From Holophagae bacterium (GTDB taxonomy: Bacteria > Acidobacteriota > Holophagae > Acanthopleuribacterales > Acanthopleuribacteraceae), in the NCBI GenBank assembly GCA_030429565.1, contig JAUIFE010000017.1:119006-183005 (forward strand): a stretch of 64,000 bases of DNA, given 5' to 3'. The position numbers and the translations under genes were made by a program. This document shows, in pieces, positions 1 through 8,353 of this stretch; the first letter of the stretch is position 1; each line of letters starts with the position of its first letter. The notes beneath the pieces are model-generated. The model saw only the letters and a list, made by a program, of their open reading frames with translations, ran no database searches and was not told the origin of the DNA.

Positions 1-2
1 CG

Positions 3-851
3 CAACTACGCAAACAAATTGCCGCGACCAGTGGTTCGGTTTCAGCAACCGCTTTTCACATGGCCGCGATTTGTGGCTGTCGTCCCATTGTGTTGATGGG
101 GCAGGACTTAGCTTTACGTGGTAGCGAGATTTATGCGGGTCCTGAAGTGAATCGCAGCTTTCGATATACGCCGAAACGCTTGCGTCCCGTGCCTGGCTAC
201 TTTGGCGGCAACGTTACCAGCCTCGATCATTTTGTACTGACCCTCTATTGGTACGACGACGTGGTGCCGCGCTTGCGCGAGACCTTCCCCGATTTATGCC
301 TGTACAACGCTTCGGGGGCGGGGGCCGCGATTCCCCACTTTCCGGCCGTGTCCGTGCGTGAACTCGCCGCGCGTTGGTTGCATGCTCCGGTTGATGTGGC
401 GCCTTTGGTAGCTGAATGCGCGCGTGCGCCGGTGGTTGCGCCTGCCGAATCGCAACTTAATCAGCACCTTAATGGTTTGAAAACCCAGCTAACGGCCTTG
501 GCCAAGGAGGCACGGGCCTTCCTTCATTTGCAGCGTGATTTAGAAAAACGCTTGCGCCGGGTAACGTCGGCCAAGGATGCCGCCGCCGTTCAGCGCAAAC
601 TACCGCAAATTGATCGCCATAACCAACGCTTTCAGGCGTTGCACCAGCAGCATCCCGGCCTTGAGTACTTCTTTCACGGGCAGTGGCAGATGTTTAAGCA
701 AACGCTGACGGCGGTCAAAGAGCAAAACAGCGGGCGCAATATCCCGGCGCCACAGTGGGCGCAAAAGTTTCGCCAAAACCTCACCGCCTTGGGTGATTTT
801 TGGCGGTCGGTCGCCGAGCGTGTCGCCTATTTGGAAAAATCGCTGTTCTAA
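3..851 (+). CDS. DUF115 / MptE-like protein, C-terminal part (5' truncated by window)
   Basis: The reading frame is open from base 3, so the gene starts before the window. The first visible residues include SGSVSATAFHMAAICGC followed by PIVLMGQDLAL. This is the glycine/serine-rich segment and GQDLA motif of the DUF115 family (6-hydroxymethylpterin pyrophosphokinase MptE-like, also found in motility accessory factors that act on flagellin glycans). The last ~130 residues are charged and helical, probably coiled coil. In bacteria the family usually sits near flagellar or surface-glycan genes, but no such gene is visible on this side. The function is known only at family level. It ends 3 bp before the convergent methyltransferase gene, with no clear terminator between them. 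Confidence 0.8.
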   Translation, partial: QLRKQIAATSGSVSATAFHMAAICGCRPIVLMGQDLALRGSEIYAGPEVNRSFRYTPKRLRPVPGYFGGNVTSLDHFVLTLYWYDDVVPRLRETFPDLCLYNASGAGAAIPHFPAVSVRELAARWLHAPVDVAPLVAECARAPVVAPAESQLNQHLNGLKTQLTALAKEARAFLHLQRDLEKRLRRVTSAKDAAAVQRKLPQIDRHNQRFQALHQQHPGLEYFFHGQWQMFKQTLTAVKEQNSGRNIPAPQWAQKFRQNLTALGDFWRSVAERVAYLEKSLF

Positions 852-854
852 AAG

Positions 855-1925
855 TCAAACCAGGAGAGGTGTTCTTTTAAGGGCGGCACTCACCACTTTG
901 GCGATGGCGTAGGCCAGAGGTGGCGGGACCGCGTTGCCGATTTGGCGGGCGATTTCGGTTTTGCTACCGACAAAACCAAAGTCGTCGGGAAACCCCATGA
1001 GGCGGGCGGCTTCGCGGTGGGTGATCGGTCGGTCTTGGGTTGGGTGTAGGTAGCGGCCCTTTTCCGGCTTAAAGAATTCGGTGCGAATCGTGACCGAAGG
1101 TCGGTTGCGCCACAAGCGCCCGAACAAATCCGTACCGCCGCTGGGTTTGTTGAGCCAGCATTGCGGTGTGAGCTGGGGAGCTTGGCGTTGCAGGTCAAAG
1201 CGGTTGCCGCCTTCGGGAATCAAGCGGTAACGTGTTTTGCTGAGCTCGGTGGGATTCCGTCTGAAATGGAGGTTGTAGGGCGGTGGGCAATCGCGAATGG
1301 CGGTACCCTGGGGTTCGGACAAATCGCCGATCGCCTCTTCCACCACACGCCAGGGTGGCAAGTCCATATCAGGAGCCGGTTTTTGATGGGTTTTTTCGGG
1401 CAGGGCGATGGCGTCAACCAAATTGTGTTTGTAGGCGATGACAATGGCGCGGCGGCGAACCTGTGGTGTGCCGTAGTCGGCGGCGTTAAGTTTGGCGGCC
1501 TTAAGTGTGAAGCCCAGGCGTTCCGCACGTTCGGCGATATCTTCAAATTCGGTGCTTTTAAGCAAATCGGGTACGTTTTCCATCACGAACATCTTGGCGC
1601 CGGACTGTTCGACGATGTCCATGTAGGGTTCCCATAAAGCGCGGCGTTTGTCGTGTTTGCGTTTTTTGTTGAGCAAACTGAAGCCTTGGCAGGGGGGGCC
1701 ACCGACAACCAAGTCGGCACGCGGGACCTGGTTTTGTTGGAGCCATAATTCAATATCCGTACACAAGCCGTGGGCGCCGAAACGTTTGTTGTAGGTGTTG
1801 ATCGAGGCGGCATCGTTGTCAATTGCCAGCACGCTTTCAAAAGTGCCTGCCAGCTCGTTCATGTGAAAGCCCAGCGTGAGACCGCCGGCGCCGCAAAACA
1901 GATCAATAATGCGAAAGGGTTGCAT
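855..1925 (-). CDS. DNA (cytosine-5) methyltransferase
   Basis: A 356-residue C5 cytosine DNA methyltransferase that transfers a methyl group from SAM to cytosine in a specific DNA site. The core motifs appear in order: motif I IDLFCGAGGLTLGF (residues 7-20, SAM binding), motif IV GGPPCQGFS with catalytic Cys79, motif VI MENV (~114-117), motif VIII QVRRR (154-158), a ~130-residue target-recognition region, then motif X RQIGNAVPP near the C-terminus. All catalytic elements look intact. The length is typical of a single-chain enzyme. The ATG is preceded by AGGAG with short spacing. No restriction endonuclease or Vsr gene lies beside it, so within this window it looks like an orphan methyltransferase, although a partner could lie elsewhere. 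The recognition site cannot be read from sequence. Confidence 0.95.
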   Translation of the reverse strand: MQPFRIIDLFCGAGGLTLGFHMNELAGTFESVLAIDNDAASINTYNKRFGAHGLCTDIELWLQQNQVPRADLVVGGPPCQGFSLLNKKRKHDKRRALWEPYMDIVEQSGAKMFVMENVPDLLKSTEFEDIAERAERLGFTLKAAKLNAADYGTPQVRRRAIVIAYKHNLVDAIALPEKTHQKPAPDMDLPPWRVVEEAIGDLSEPQGTAIRDCPPPYNLHFRRNPTELSKTRYRLIPEGGNRFDLQRQAPQLTPQCWLNKPSGGTDLFGRLWRNRPSVTIRTEFFKPEKGRYLHPTQDRPITHREAARLMGFPDDFGFVGSKTEIARQIGNAVPPPLAYAIAKVVSAALKRTPLLV

Positions 1926-1988
1926 GGGCTCCTGACCTCCGCCCGCATTATAGCGCGGCCTTCGGGTTCCAACTGGGGCGCAACCCGA

Positions 1989-2804
1989 TTATTTTTTGGT
2001 GAGCACGTAGGCGGCGGCGGTTGGGCGGAACTTGGCGAATAACCCTTCGGCATGGTAGCTGAGGTTCCAGCGGAACAGGCCGCTCATCAGGAGGTCGAGG
2101 CTTGTGCCCAGGCTGTTGTTAAACAGATCACCACCGCTTTTTTTCCACAACACGCGCAAGGGTGCGAAACCGACAACCTGACGACGTACGACCGTGAAAC
2201 CGGCTTCGTCGATCATGCTTTGGAACAAATGTAGTGGAATGCCGCGCTCACGTTTGGTGAGGCCGCTGCGCGGTCGGCGCCAGTCGCCCATAGAGACGAT
2301 GGGTTCGCGAATCAGCGCGTAGCCGCCTGGCTCGAGCACCCGGCACAGCTCTTTAATGACGAATGACACGTTGGGAATGTGATGCAGTACGCCGAAGCAG
2401 GTCAGCAAATCGAAGTGGTTGTCGTCAAAGGGCAAGCGACCGCTCACGTTGGGCTTGATGTAGCGCGCCGGAATACCGACCACTTCGGTGGCGACGAATT
2501 GGTCGGAAGGGTCGACAATTGTGAGATTGGTAATTCGGCGATTCAAGGGTTCGAACTCATGGCCGAATGCGCTGCCCAGGCCCATGGCGCGCGCGAACTG
2601 GCGGCCTTCGGGGAGGAAGCGAAATGCAGTTTGTTGGTTGAGACGGTGATAGACGTAACGGTAAGGTTGGTCGCGTGTTTTAACGATGTTGGCGTAACCT
2701 TCCGACTCGTCGCGGTACCAGCCTTCGATCTGTTCGTGGTTAAAATCGTCGCCGTACAACACTTTGCCCGAAAAATAGAGCTGCATGTCTTGAGTTGCCG
2801 TCAT
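1989..2804 (-). CDS. SAM-dependent methyltransferase (class I, Methyltransf_11 type)
   Basis: A 271-residue class I methyltransferase. The central segment FDLLTCFGVLHHIPN and the following ELCRVLEPGGYALI are the typical post-I and motif III/IV regions of small-molecule SAM methyltransferases. The glycine-rich motif I is not canonical; the segment around LTIVDPSDQF carries the acidic residue. I chose the ATG at 2804 because GAGAGG lies 8 bases upstream; an in-frame TTG at 2810 is too close to that site. The substrate is unknown. It lies between the DNA methyltransferase and mqnD on the same strand, with ~60 and ~155 bp gaps, so co-transcription is possible but not shown. A quinone or lipid substrate would be a guess. 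Confidence 0.8.
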   Translation of the reverse strand: MTATQDMQLYFSGKVLYGDDFNHEQIEGWYRDESEGYANIVKTRDQPYRYVYHRLNQQTAFRFLPEGRQFARAMGLGSAFGHEFEPLNRRITNLTIVDPSDQFVATEVVGIPARYIKPNVSGRLPFDDNHFDLLTCFGVLHHIPNVSFVIKELCRVLEPGGYALIREPIVSMGDWRRPRSGLTKRERGIPLHLFQSMIDEAGFTVVRRQVVGFAPLRVLWKKSGGDLFNNSLGTSLDLLMSGLFRWNLSYHAEGLFAKFRPTAAAYVLTKK

Positions 2805-2959
2805 TGCCAAAGCCTCTCCAATCGTTAAAGACGCCGGAGGTCGGGTTCTCGACCGATGTCACCGCGTCTGCGTCATCATCTTGGAAAAAGTATTCCCTAA
2901 CTTAAAACGATCCGGCGGCTTTGGCAAGAGGCGGGCGGCGCCGGTTGTTCGACGGGTTT

Positions 2960-3754
2960 CTAAAAGCTGTTTGGATCCAGCTCTCGGGCGCGCTTGACCA
3001 AGTTGGCGACGGCATCGCGTCCGTTTTCGCCCAAAGCACGGGTATATTCGTTGACGTAAAGCGCGACGTGTTGCTCCATCACCGCCCGTTCCATTTCTTG
3101 GGCGTGCGCGCGCATGAAGGGCACCACTTCTGTTTGGTTGCGCCAGGCATAGTCGATGCTCTCGCGTAAGGCGGTGTCGAAGGCGGCGCGGGTTGCTTCA
3201 TCGACGCGCTGATGAGCCACAATGCCGCCGAGGGGAATCGGGTGCCCGCTGAGCTTCTCCCACCATTCACCCAAATCAACGATGCGGCAGAGGCCATGGT
3301 CCTGGAAGGTAAAACGCGATTCGTGAATGATGAGGCCGGCATCGATTTCGCCTTTCTCGCAGGCGGGCATGATGCGGTCAAACACCATCTCGACGGGGGT
3401 GTAGTCGCGTTGGGTGTAGAGATCGAGCAGCAGCTTGGCGGTTGTATGGCTGCCGGGAACGGCGATGCGTGCACCGGCGAGGTCTCCCTTAGGGTTGCGA
3501 GCCACAACTAACGGGCCGCAGCCGAATCCCAGGGCTGAACCCGCTTCCAGCAATCGGTAGCGCTGGTGAATGTGTGGAAACAAACCGAAGCTGATTTTGC
3601 AGAAATCGGTTTCGTCGGCGAGGCACAAGCGGTTCAGCTCTTCGATGTCGGCGTACCGAACATCAATGGCTTCCGTGAATGACGTTTTACCGTGCAATAG
3701 GCCGTAGAACGCAAAAGTGTCATTGGGGCAAGGGGAGATGGCGAGTTTGATCAA
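2960..3754 (-). CDS. mqnD: 1,4-dihydroxy-6-naphthoate synthase (menaquinone, futalosine pathway)
   Basis: A 264-residue protein that starts with the family signature IKLAISPCPNDTFAFYGLLHGK and continues with DIEELNRL, the layout of MqnD. MqnD converts cyclic dehypoxanthinyl futalosine to 1,4-dihydroxy-6-naphthoate in the alternative menaquinone pathway. It has a periplasmic-binding-protein fold but no signal peptide, so it is cytoplasmic. The length matches the family. The start is TTG at 3754, with GGAG about 10 bases upstream; no in-frame ATG fits the conserved N-terminus. The other mqn genes are not in this window, so the pathway genes are dispersed here or lie elsewhere. The close relative MqnA has a different N-terminal signature, so MqnD is the better call. 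Confidence 0.88.
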   Translation of the reverse strand: MIKLAISPCPNDTFAFYGLLHGKTSFTEAIDVRYADIEELNRLCLADETDFCKISFGLFPHIHQRYRLLEAGSALGFGCGPLVVARNPKGDLAGARIAVPGSHTTAKLLLDLYTQRDYTPVEMVFDRIMPACEKGEIDAGLIIHESRFTFQDHGLCRIVDLGEWWEKLSGHPIPLGGIVAHQRVDEATRAAFDTALRESIDYAWRNQTEVVPFMRAHAQEMERAVMEQHVALYVNEYTRALGENGRDAVANLVKRARELDPNSF

Positions 3755-3777
3755 GAGACCGGCTCCAGCATGAGAAA

Positions 3778-4350
3778 TTAGTTACGCCCGCCGCCAATGG
3801 GGCCCGAGGTTGGGTTGCGCGGGTCGAGGCGCCAGCGGTGCCATTGTGGGTTGGCGCCGCGTTCCGGTTCCTCTTCATCAAAGCCGCCGAGTTGGAGCTC
3901 GGCGCCGCACATGGGGCAAAAAGGGTAAGGTGTGTTCTTTTCATAATGACCGGCGAGACAGTGGCGCAGCGGGCTACTTGAAATGAAATGGATGCGGTCC
4001 AAGTGGTAAAGCATTACGTAGGTTGCTTCGTTGCCGCCAATGGTTTTCTCGCATTCGAAAACGATGTTTTTAATTTTGCCACGGAGAATCTCGCCGTTAT
4101 CCAGCCACACCTCGAAACGACCTTGTTCCTCGAGTTTTTTGATGCGCAAGATGGAGGCCATGCCCAGGATTTGGTGCCCTTTTTTGGTTTGGATCTCAAA
4201 GCTGCCGGCGTTGATGCCGCGCAGGCGGACATTAACGAGCTCAAGCTTTTCGCCGCCCGGCAAGTACGCCTGGGCGTTGGTGCCGTCGATTTCATCGCCC
4301 ACGTTTAATTCGGGCGTTTGCGCCAGTAAACACAAAAGCATCAGCCACAT
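3778..4350 (-). CDS. Exported or membrane-anchored protein with C-terminal zinc-ribbon motif
   Basis: About 190 residues, no family recognised with certainty. The start ATG at 4350 opens with a short hydrophobic segment (WLMLLCLLAQ) that looks like a signal peptide or anchor; a start further upstream at 4395 would lie deeper inside dapF. The middle is beta-rich, with alternating charged and hydrophobic strands (LELVNVRLRGI, FEVWLDNGEILRGKI). Near the C-terminus is HCLAGHY, followed about nine residues later by CPMCG. This Cys/His set resembles the CxNGH...CPxC zinc ribbon found in FHA and regulatory proteins. The last 30 residues are Gly/Pro/Arg rich. It overlaps the 3' end of dapF by 10 bp, so the two are probably translationally coupled. 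A zinc ribbon behind a signal peptide is unusual. Confidence 0.7.
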   Translation of the reverse strand: MWLMLLCLLAQTPELNVGDEIDGTNAQAYLPGGEKLELVNVRLRGINAGSFEIQTKKGHQILGMASILRIKKLEEQGRFEVWLDNGEILRGKIKNIVFECEKTIGGNEATYVMLYHLDRIHFISSSPLRHCLAGHYEKNTPYPFCPMCGAELQLGGFDEEEPERGANPQWHRWRLDPRNPTSGPIGGGRN

Positions 4351-5117
4351 AACCACTCTCCGCGGAACACGTGTTGGGTGTCTCCGGTCAGCCAAATGCC
4401 GTCCGTTCCTTGTTCTACCCTAACATGGCCGTGTCCCTCTGGGATGAAACGCACGTTCGAGCAATGAAAACGTGTCATGACGACCAGGGCGGCTGCGTAC
4501 ATACCGGAGCCACAGGCGAGGGTGAAGTTTTCGACACCGCGCTCGAAGGTGTAGATGTGCCAGGTGTTGACATCCGCGGCGTCGCTAGGGCGCAATAGGT
4601 TGATGTTGGCGCCCTCGGGGAAATGCGCTGAAGGCGCACGCATGCGTGGTGCGAGATCGCGAAAGCGGGGAAGATCGAGGTTGTCGATTAGGACGAACTG
4701 CGGATTGCCGACCTCGACAAAAAAACCGTCGTAGCCTTCGCCCTCATCCTTCCAGCGGCACGCCTTGATGGGGACTGGCGGCAATTGAACGTACATGACC
4801 TGATCAAAGCGGTAAGCCAAGCGTCGGCCTTCGTTGTAAACCCAACCGTTCGGTGGGCAAAGTCCCTGTTTGACGGCTAGGCTTAAACCGGCGCGAATGC
4901 CGTTCAGGCAGAAAGTCTGCCCGCCGTCAGGGTCGTAGTGATCGAGACGGACACCGTCTCGGTGGCGGCCGTACCAGACGAGTACGCCGTCGGCGCCGAC
5001 ACCGTGGTGACGATCACACAGGCGGGGCAACTCGGCTGCTGTTGGTTTTTGGTAAAGCAGGACAAAATCGTTGCCGCAGCCTTCCACCTTATCGAAAGTC
5101 AAATGGGATTGTTTCAT
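4341..5117 (-). CDS. dapF: Diaminopimelate epimerase (variant active-site loop)
   Basis: A 258-residue PLP-independent epimerase that interconverts LL- and meso-diaminopimelate for lysine and peptidoglycan synthesis in the cytoplasm. The N-terminus FDKVEGCGNDFVLL and the GVGADGVLV segment are hallmarks. The two catalytic cysteines appear to be Cys70 (in TFCLNGIRAG) and Cys202 (in TLACGSGMYAA). In the standard enzyme the first loop reads CGNGARC; here it is CLNGIRA, so the glycine after the catalytic Cys and the later Cys are changed. The C-terminal loop is nearly canonical. The 258-residue length is slightly short. These differences leave some room for a DapF-like isomerase with another substrate, but DapF is the best call. 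It is the first gene of a pair with the zinc-ribbon gene. Confidence 0.85.
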   Translation of the reverse strand: MKQSHLTFDKVEGCGNDFVLLYQKPTAAELPRLCDRHHGVGADGVLVWYGRHRDGVRLDHYDPDGGQTFCLNGIRAGLSLAVKQGLCPPNGWVYNEGRRLAYRFDQVMYVQLPPVPIKACRWKDEGEGYDGFFVEVGNPQFVLIDNLDLPRFRDLAPRMRAPSAHFPEGANINLLRPSDAADVNTWHIYTFERGVENFTLACGSGMYAAALVVMTRFHCSNVRFIPEGHGHVRVEQGTDGIWLTGDTQHVFRGEWLCG

Positions 5118-5249
5118 GGCGACCTTGACGCTGTTTTCCCGTCTGGAAACAGGGTGCGCTCATTTTGCCACAAAGGATCTGGTTCCACCTAAAAAGCGTT
5201 TTCCTTTTGTCGTGAACCGAGGCGGGCACGGCTAATTCTGGTGATGCGT

Positions 5250-6143
5250 TCATTGTTGGAGTGCAAGGTGACTCTCGCCAATGAGCAGTGGTTTTTCCGT
5301 TGCAATCGCTTCGCCCAAACTGTCGGCAAGGGCCATTGTTAAGCGGCGGTCGAGATCGATGCCCATGATGACCGTCAAATACTTAGAACGGATGCGCAGG
5401 ATTTCCTGGCGAACGGTCTTTAATTCCTGCTGTTTTTCTTTGCGGGTCCAGGTTTTGTCGGGTTTTCGGCTGCGTATTTTCCGGCGCAGCTCGCTCAGTT
5501 TTTTCCAACGCCGGCCGATTTGCTGCATTTCCTGGTACTGCTTGGTGTAGTCGGGTGCACTGGTCGCGTAATGACGAACCAATCGTTCCTCAGCTAGCTG
5601 CCACCAAGCCTTGCACGTGCCGTTGGGGCCGTTCCATACCTGGGTGACCTCTCGGGTTTTGGGGTGGTAGCGGAAAATGCCGTCGCGATGGACGGTATAG
5701 ACAATCAGGCCGGTCGTGTCGGCAAATGCCACATCGCCGCCGATGCCGGTTCCGTTGCTACCGCTAGGACGAGGGATCGTGTCGTTGGGATGTGTGTGAA
5801 TGTTGGCCCACACATGGTGGGGAATTTGACCTTGCCAACTTTCTTGGCGAGCCTTGTGGCTGTGCGGCCAGCGATGGAAAAAGAAGTGTTCGTTTTCCCA
5901 GCCAATCCAGGCGCTTAGTTCGGTTTGTCGGGTACCGCGCCCTGCTTCGCGCCATAAATAATAGGCCCAGGAAATAAACTGGGGGTCGTTTTCAAACTGC
6001 TCATAGAAGGTGTCGGGAGAGGTGATGTCTGATTCTTCCAAGTCGTCAGAGGATTGCCTAGGATAATGATCTGTATCGCTGGGTTCGATGCCACTTTCTA
6101 AGCAAAATACCAAAAGAAACATACTAATGAAATGGAATGACAT
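5250..6143 (-). CDS. Exported protein with JAMM/JAB-like HTHP motif
   Basis: 297 residues starting at ATG 6143, with GGGAG 9-10 bases upstream; the frame extends further 5' but no ribosome site supports an earlier start. Residues 1-16 are a hydrophobic signal peptide or lipoprotein-like leader (FLLVFC). A central domain holds Glu75, then HTHP (His116, His118), PSGS (127-129) and GGDVAFADTTG with Asp137, followed by YTVHRDGIFRYHP. The Glu...HxHP...S...D order resembles JAMM/JAB (MPN) metallohydrolases and the related DUF4329 domain, but the Ser-to-Asp spacing is longer than the usual SxxD. The C-terminal ~100 residues are highly basic and helical. If active it would be a zinc isopeptidase-like or peptidoglycan-active hydrolase outside the cytoplasm. 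The assignment is tentative. Confidence 0.55.
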   Translation of the reverse strand: MSFHFISMFLLVFCLESGIEPSDTDHYPRQSSDDLEESDITSPDTFYEQFENDPQFISWAYYLWREAGRGTRQTELSAWIGWENEHFFFHRWPHSHKARQESWQGQIPHHVWANIHTHPNDTIPRPSGSNGTGIGGDVAFADTTGLIVYTVHRDGIFRYHPKTREVTQVWNGPNGTCKAWWQLAEERLVRHYATSAPDYTKQYQEMQQIGRRWKKLSELRRKIRSRKPDKTWTRKEKQQELKTVRQEILRIRSKYLTVIMGIDLDRRLTMALADSLGEAIATEKPLLIGESHLALQQ

Positions 6144-6813
6144 GTGGAAACTCCCGCTAGAGCAAAACGAGCACAGACAAGAACCTGGCGGGGCGCCCGA
6201 ATCGCCACGCAAGGTTGGGTTTTTTTGGCGCAACAAGTCATGCCGGTGGTAAATCGGTCTGACGGCGAGGCGCTTTGATCTGAGGTTGAAAAGGAAAAGA
6301 GACCTTGGTGTGTGCCGTTTTACGATGGGTGTACCAATGCCCAACAGCGTCACCGTGCGCTATGTGTGTCTGGGAATGCTACCTTCGTTGGGTCCGTGGG
6401 ATGGTGCATGCATCGTTCGCGTTGATGTACAGCTAGTGAACGAAATACGTGGTGGTTTTGTTGCCTAATTGCATGGAAAAATGATGATCCAAATCACCAC
6501 GGATCAATAAAGATGAGGATGAAGGGGCGCTTCCTTGTGTTGTGTTCCGTATAGTTACCTATCGTACCGGATGGGGCGAATTCTTAAATTTCCGCTTTGA
6601 AAAAAAATGGGTGGCCTTTGGGGCTCGCGTCAAGGCCCCGTTAACGATAGGTTTTGGCTGGAACCTGAGGTCGGCCGGATCTGCGAGAGATCATGCACAA
6701 ATTTTGGGGTGGCTGGCTGCTGGGTGGTTGGCCGTAAAAAAAGCCCGACCTTCAGCATTGCCGGGGTCGAGCTTTTTGACTTTCAACCGATTGGTGCGGT
6801 TGTTACGCTCCGT
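6144..6813. other. Non-coding stretch between two minus-strand genes
   Basis: About 670 bases with no credible gene; the short open frames here lack ribosome sites and conserved features. It holds the 3' terminator of the glutaredoxin gene (6735-6777) and presumably the promoter of the JAMM-like gene near 6150-6300, which I could not place. Confidence 0.6.
6735..6777 (-). terminator. Rho-independent terminator of the glutaredoxin-rhodanese gene
   Basis: On the minus strand an 8-bp stem (GCTCGACC pairing with GGTCGGGC, one G-U pair) encloses a ~13-base loop and is followed by a run of seven T residues. It lies ~37 bases after the stop codon of the gene ending at 6814. Confidence 0.8.
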
Positions 6814-7482
6814 TTAGTAGCGTGGGACGTTGCTGTCGACGGTCTGGGACCAGGCGTCGATACCGCCTTCCACGTTCAAAACCTGCTGAAAGCCTTGGTT
6901 TGCGAAATACTCGCAGGCCTGGGCGGAGCGACCGCCGAAGTGGCACATAAACACCATGGGCGTTTCTTTGTCCCAGTTGTTGAGGATCTCTTGGGCCAAC
7001 TGTTGATCTAGTAAGTCGAAGCCGTCGACTTTAGCTAGGTCGCGCTCTTCGTGGGTGCGCACGTCCAAGAAGCGGTAGTCGGCTTTGCCCATCAGTCCCT
7101 GGGCTTCGGCCGGCGTAATGTTTTTTGGGCGGGCGGGTGGTTTAGGGGCTTTGATGGTTTTGTCGGGGAACGCGCCTTGCAACCATTCGGTCAGTTCGCC
7201 GGATTCCCAGGCTTCGCGGACAATGTCGCAACCGCCGATGAATTCACCCTTAATATAGAGCTGGGGAATGGTCGGCCAATCGGAAAACTCTTTAATGCCT
7301 TGGCGAACATCCATATCTTCGAGCACGTTACAATGGCCAAAAGGAATGTCGTAAGCTTTTAAAATTTGGGTAACTTGGTTTGAAAAACCGCATTGGGGAA
7401 AGGTAGGATTGCCTTTCATGAACAAAAAGACGGGTTCACTGCTAATCATTTGCGAAATATTTTCGCGGAGTGTTGCTTCCAA
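6814..7482 (-). CDS. Monothiol glutaredoxin (CGFS) fused to a rhodanese domain
   Basis: A 222-residue two-domain cytoplasmic protein. Residues ~5-105 are a Grx4-type monothiol glutaredoxin: FMKGNPTFPQ CGFS with Cys31, then WPTIPQLYI and GEFIGGCDIV, the glutathione-binding elements. CGFS glutaredoxins bind and transfer [2Fe-2S] clusters. Residues ~122-222 are a rhodanese domain with a DVRTHEE segment and active-site loop CHFGGRS (Cys180), which would carry a persulfide. The fusion therefore joins Fe-S handling and sulfur transfer. The start is TTG at 7482, supported by GGAGG exactly 6 bases upstream; a GTG at 7572 gives a 30-residue extension without family similarity or a good ribosome site. 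It is a single-gene unit with its own terminator. Confidence 0.92.
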   Translation of the reverse strand: MEATLRENISQMISSEPVFLFMKGNPTFPQCGFSNQVTQILKAYDIPFGHCNVLEDMDVRQGIKEFSDWPTIPQLYIKGEFIGGCDIVREAWESGELTEWLQGAFPDKTIKAPKPPARPKNITPAEAQGLMGKADYRFLDVRTHEERDLAKVDGFDLLDQQLAQEILNNWDKETPMVFMCHFGGRSAQACEYFANQGFQQVLNVEGGIDAWSQTVDSNVPRY

Positions 7483-7721
7483 CGACCACCTCCGAAAAGT
7501 GAACCACAGCGGCAAAGCCGCCATGGGGTTTGGTTCGCCCAATATATCGCGAAACCGGGAGAGCGTCCACACGGGCTCATGGGTTGCCTTGGCCGAAGCG
7601 TTGTACGAAGTGTGTTTACTGTCGCGGTGATCTGAATGCGATAAGATGACGTTGATTCTTCCTGCTGTTGCATTTCACGGCGGTGCGCGGTGCGTCACGT
7701 CGGTTATTTGAGGATGGCTTT

Positions 7722-8189
7722 ATGCAAGCTTCTGCAGTAAAAGTTCAATCAGCCCTGCAAGACCTGGGTATGTCGTGTCAGGTGCGCGAATTGCCCGGCA
7801 GCACCCGAACGGCCGTTGAGGCGGCTGAAAGCATCGGTTGTGAGGTCGCCCAGATTGTCAAATCCCTCGTTTTTCAGGGGAAACAAAGCGGCGAAGGTTA
7901 TTTTGTCGCCGTCAGCGGCACCAATCGCGTTCATGAAAAACGCCTGGGTCGCCTGATTGGTGAACCGATTCGCAAAGCCGACGCCGAGTTCACGCGACAG
8001 GTGACGGGTTACGCCATCGGTGGGATCCCGCCGGTTGGTCATGCCCGCAAGCTCAAGGCTTTTGTCGATGAAGATCTGTTCCAGTACGAAGTCCTTTGGG
8101 CGGCGGCCGGCACCCCGTTTGCCGTATTCTCCACCACCCCCGATCAACTAAAGACCATGTGTGAAGGTGCTCTTGTCTGCGTGACCTAA
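7722..8189 (+). CDS. YbaK/EbsC-type aminoacyl-tRNA deacylase
   Basis: A 155-residue member of the YbaK/ProX family, which hydrolyses mischarged tRNAs such as Cys-tRNA(Pro) in trans. Features: AESIGCEVAQIVKSLVFQ (the conserved Lys in IVKSL), GYFVAVSGTNRV, and the GYAIGGIPPVGH segment, which is the family signature (GGxxPxG). The ATG at 7722 has GAGGA 7 bases upstream; an upstream TTG/GTG extension adds 18 residues without similarity. The length is normal. It stands alone, divergent from the glutaredoxin gene. Downstream at 8225-8239 is a small perfect hairpin followed by A residues, not T, so it is not a standard terminator. Confidence 0.9.
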   Translation: MQASAVKVQSALQDLGMSCQVRELPGSTRTAVEAAESIGCEVAQIVKSLVFQGKQSGEGYFVAVSGTNRVHEKRLGRLIGEPIRKADAEFTRQVTGYAIGGIPPVGHARKLKAFVDEDLFQYEVLWAAAGTPFAVFSTTPDQLKTMCEGALVCVT

Positions 8190-8353
8190 ATGGGTGAACG
8201 CGGATTGGACGTGGTCCGTGCGTGCGGGGCAATGCCCCGAAAAAAGGTTGACGATCCCGCGGCATCAACCGAAAGCAATGCTAAGTGCCGATGTGAAGGG
8301 GTGTGGTTTGTGCCGTCCCCGTGGGTCGGTGGTTGCGGGACAAGGATGGTGAC

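Noticed and set aside
8225..8239. Hairpin CGGGGC-AAT-GCCCCG after the YbaK-type gene
   Set aside because: Followed by A residues on the plus strand and lacks a 3' T-run on either strand, so not a standard terminator.
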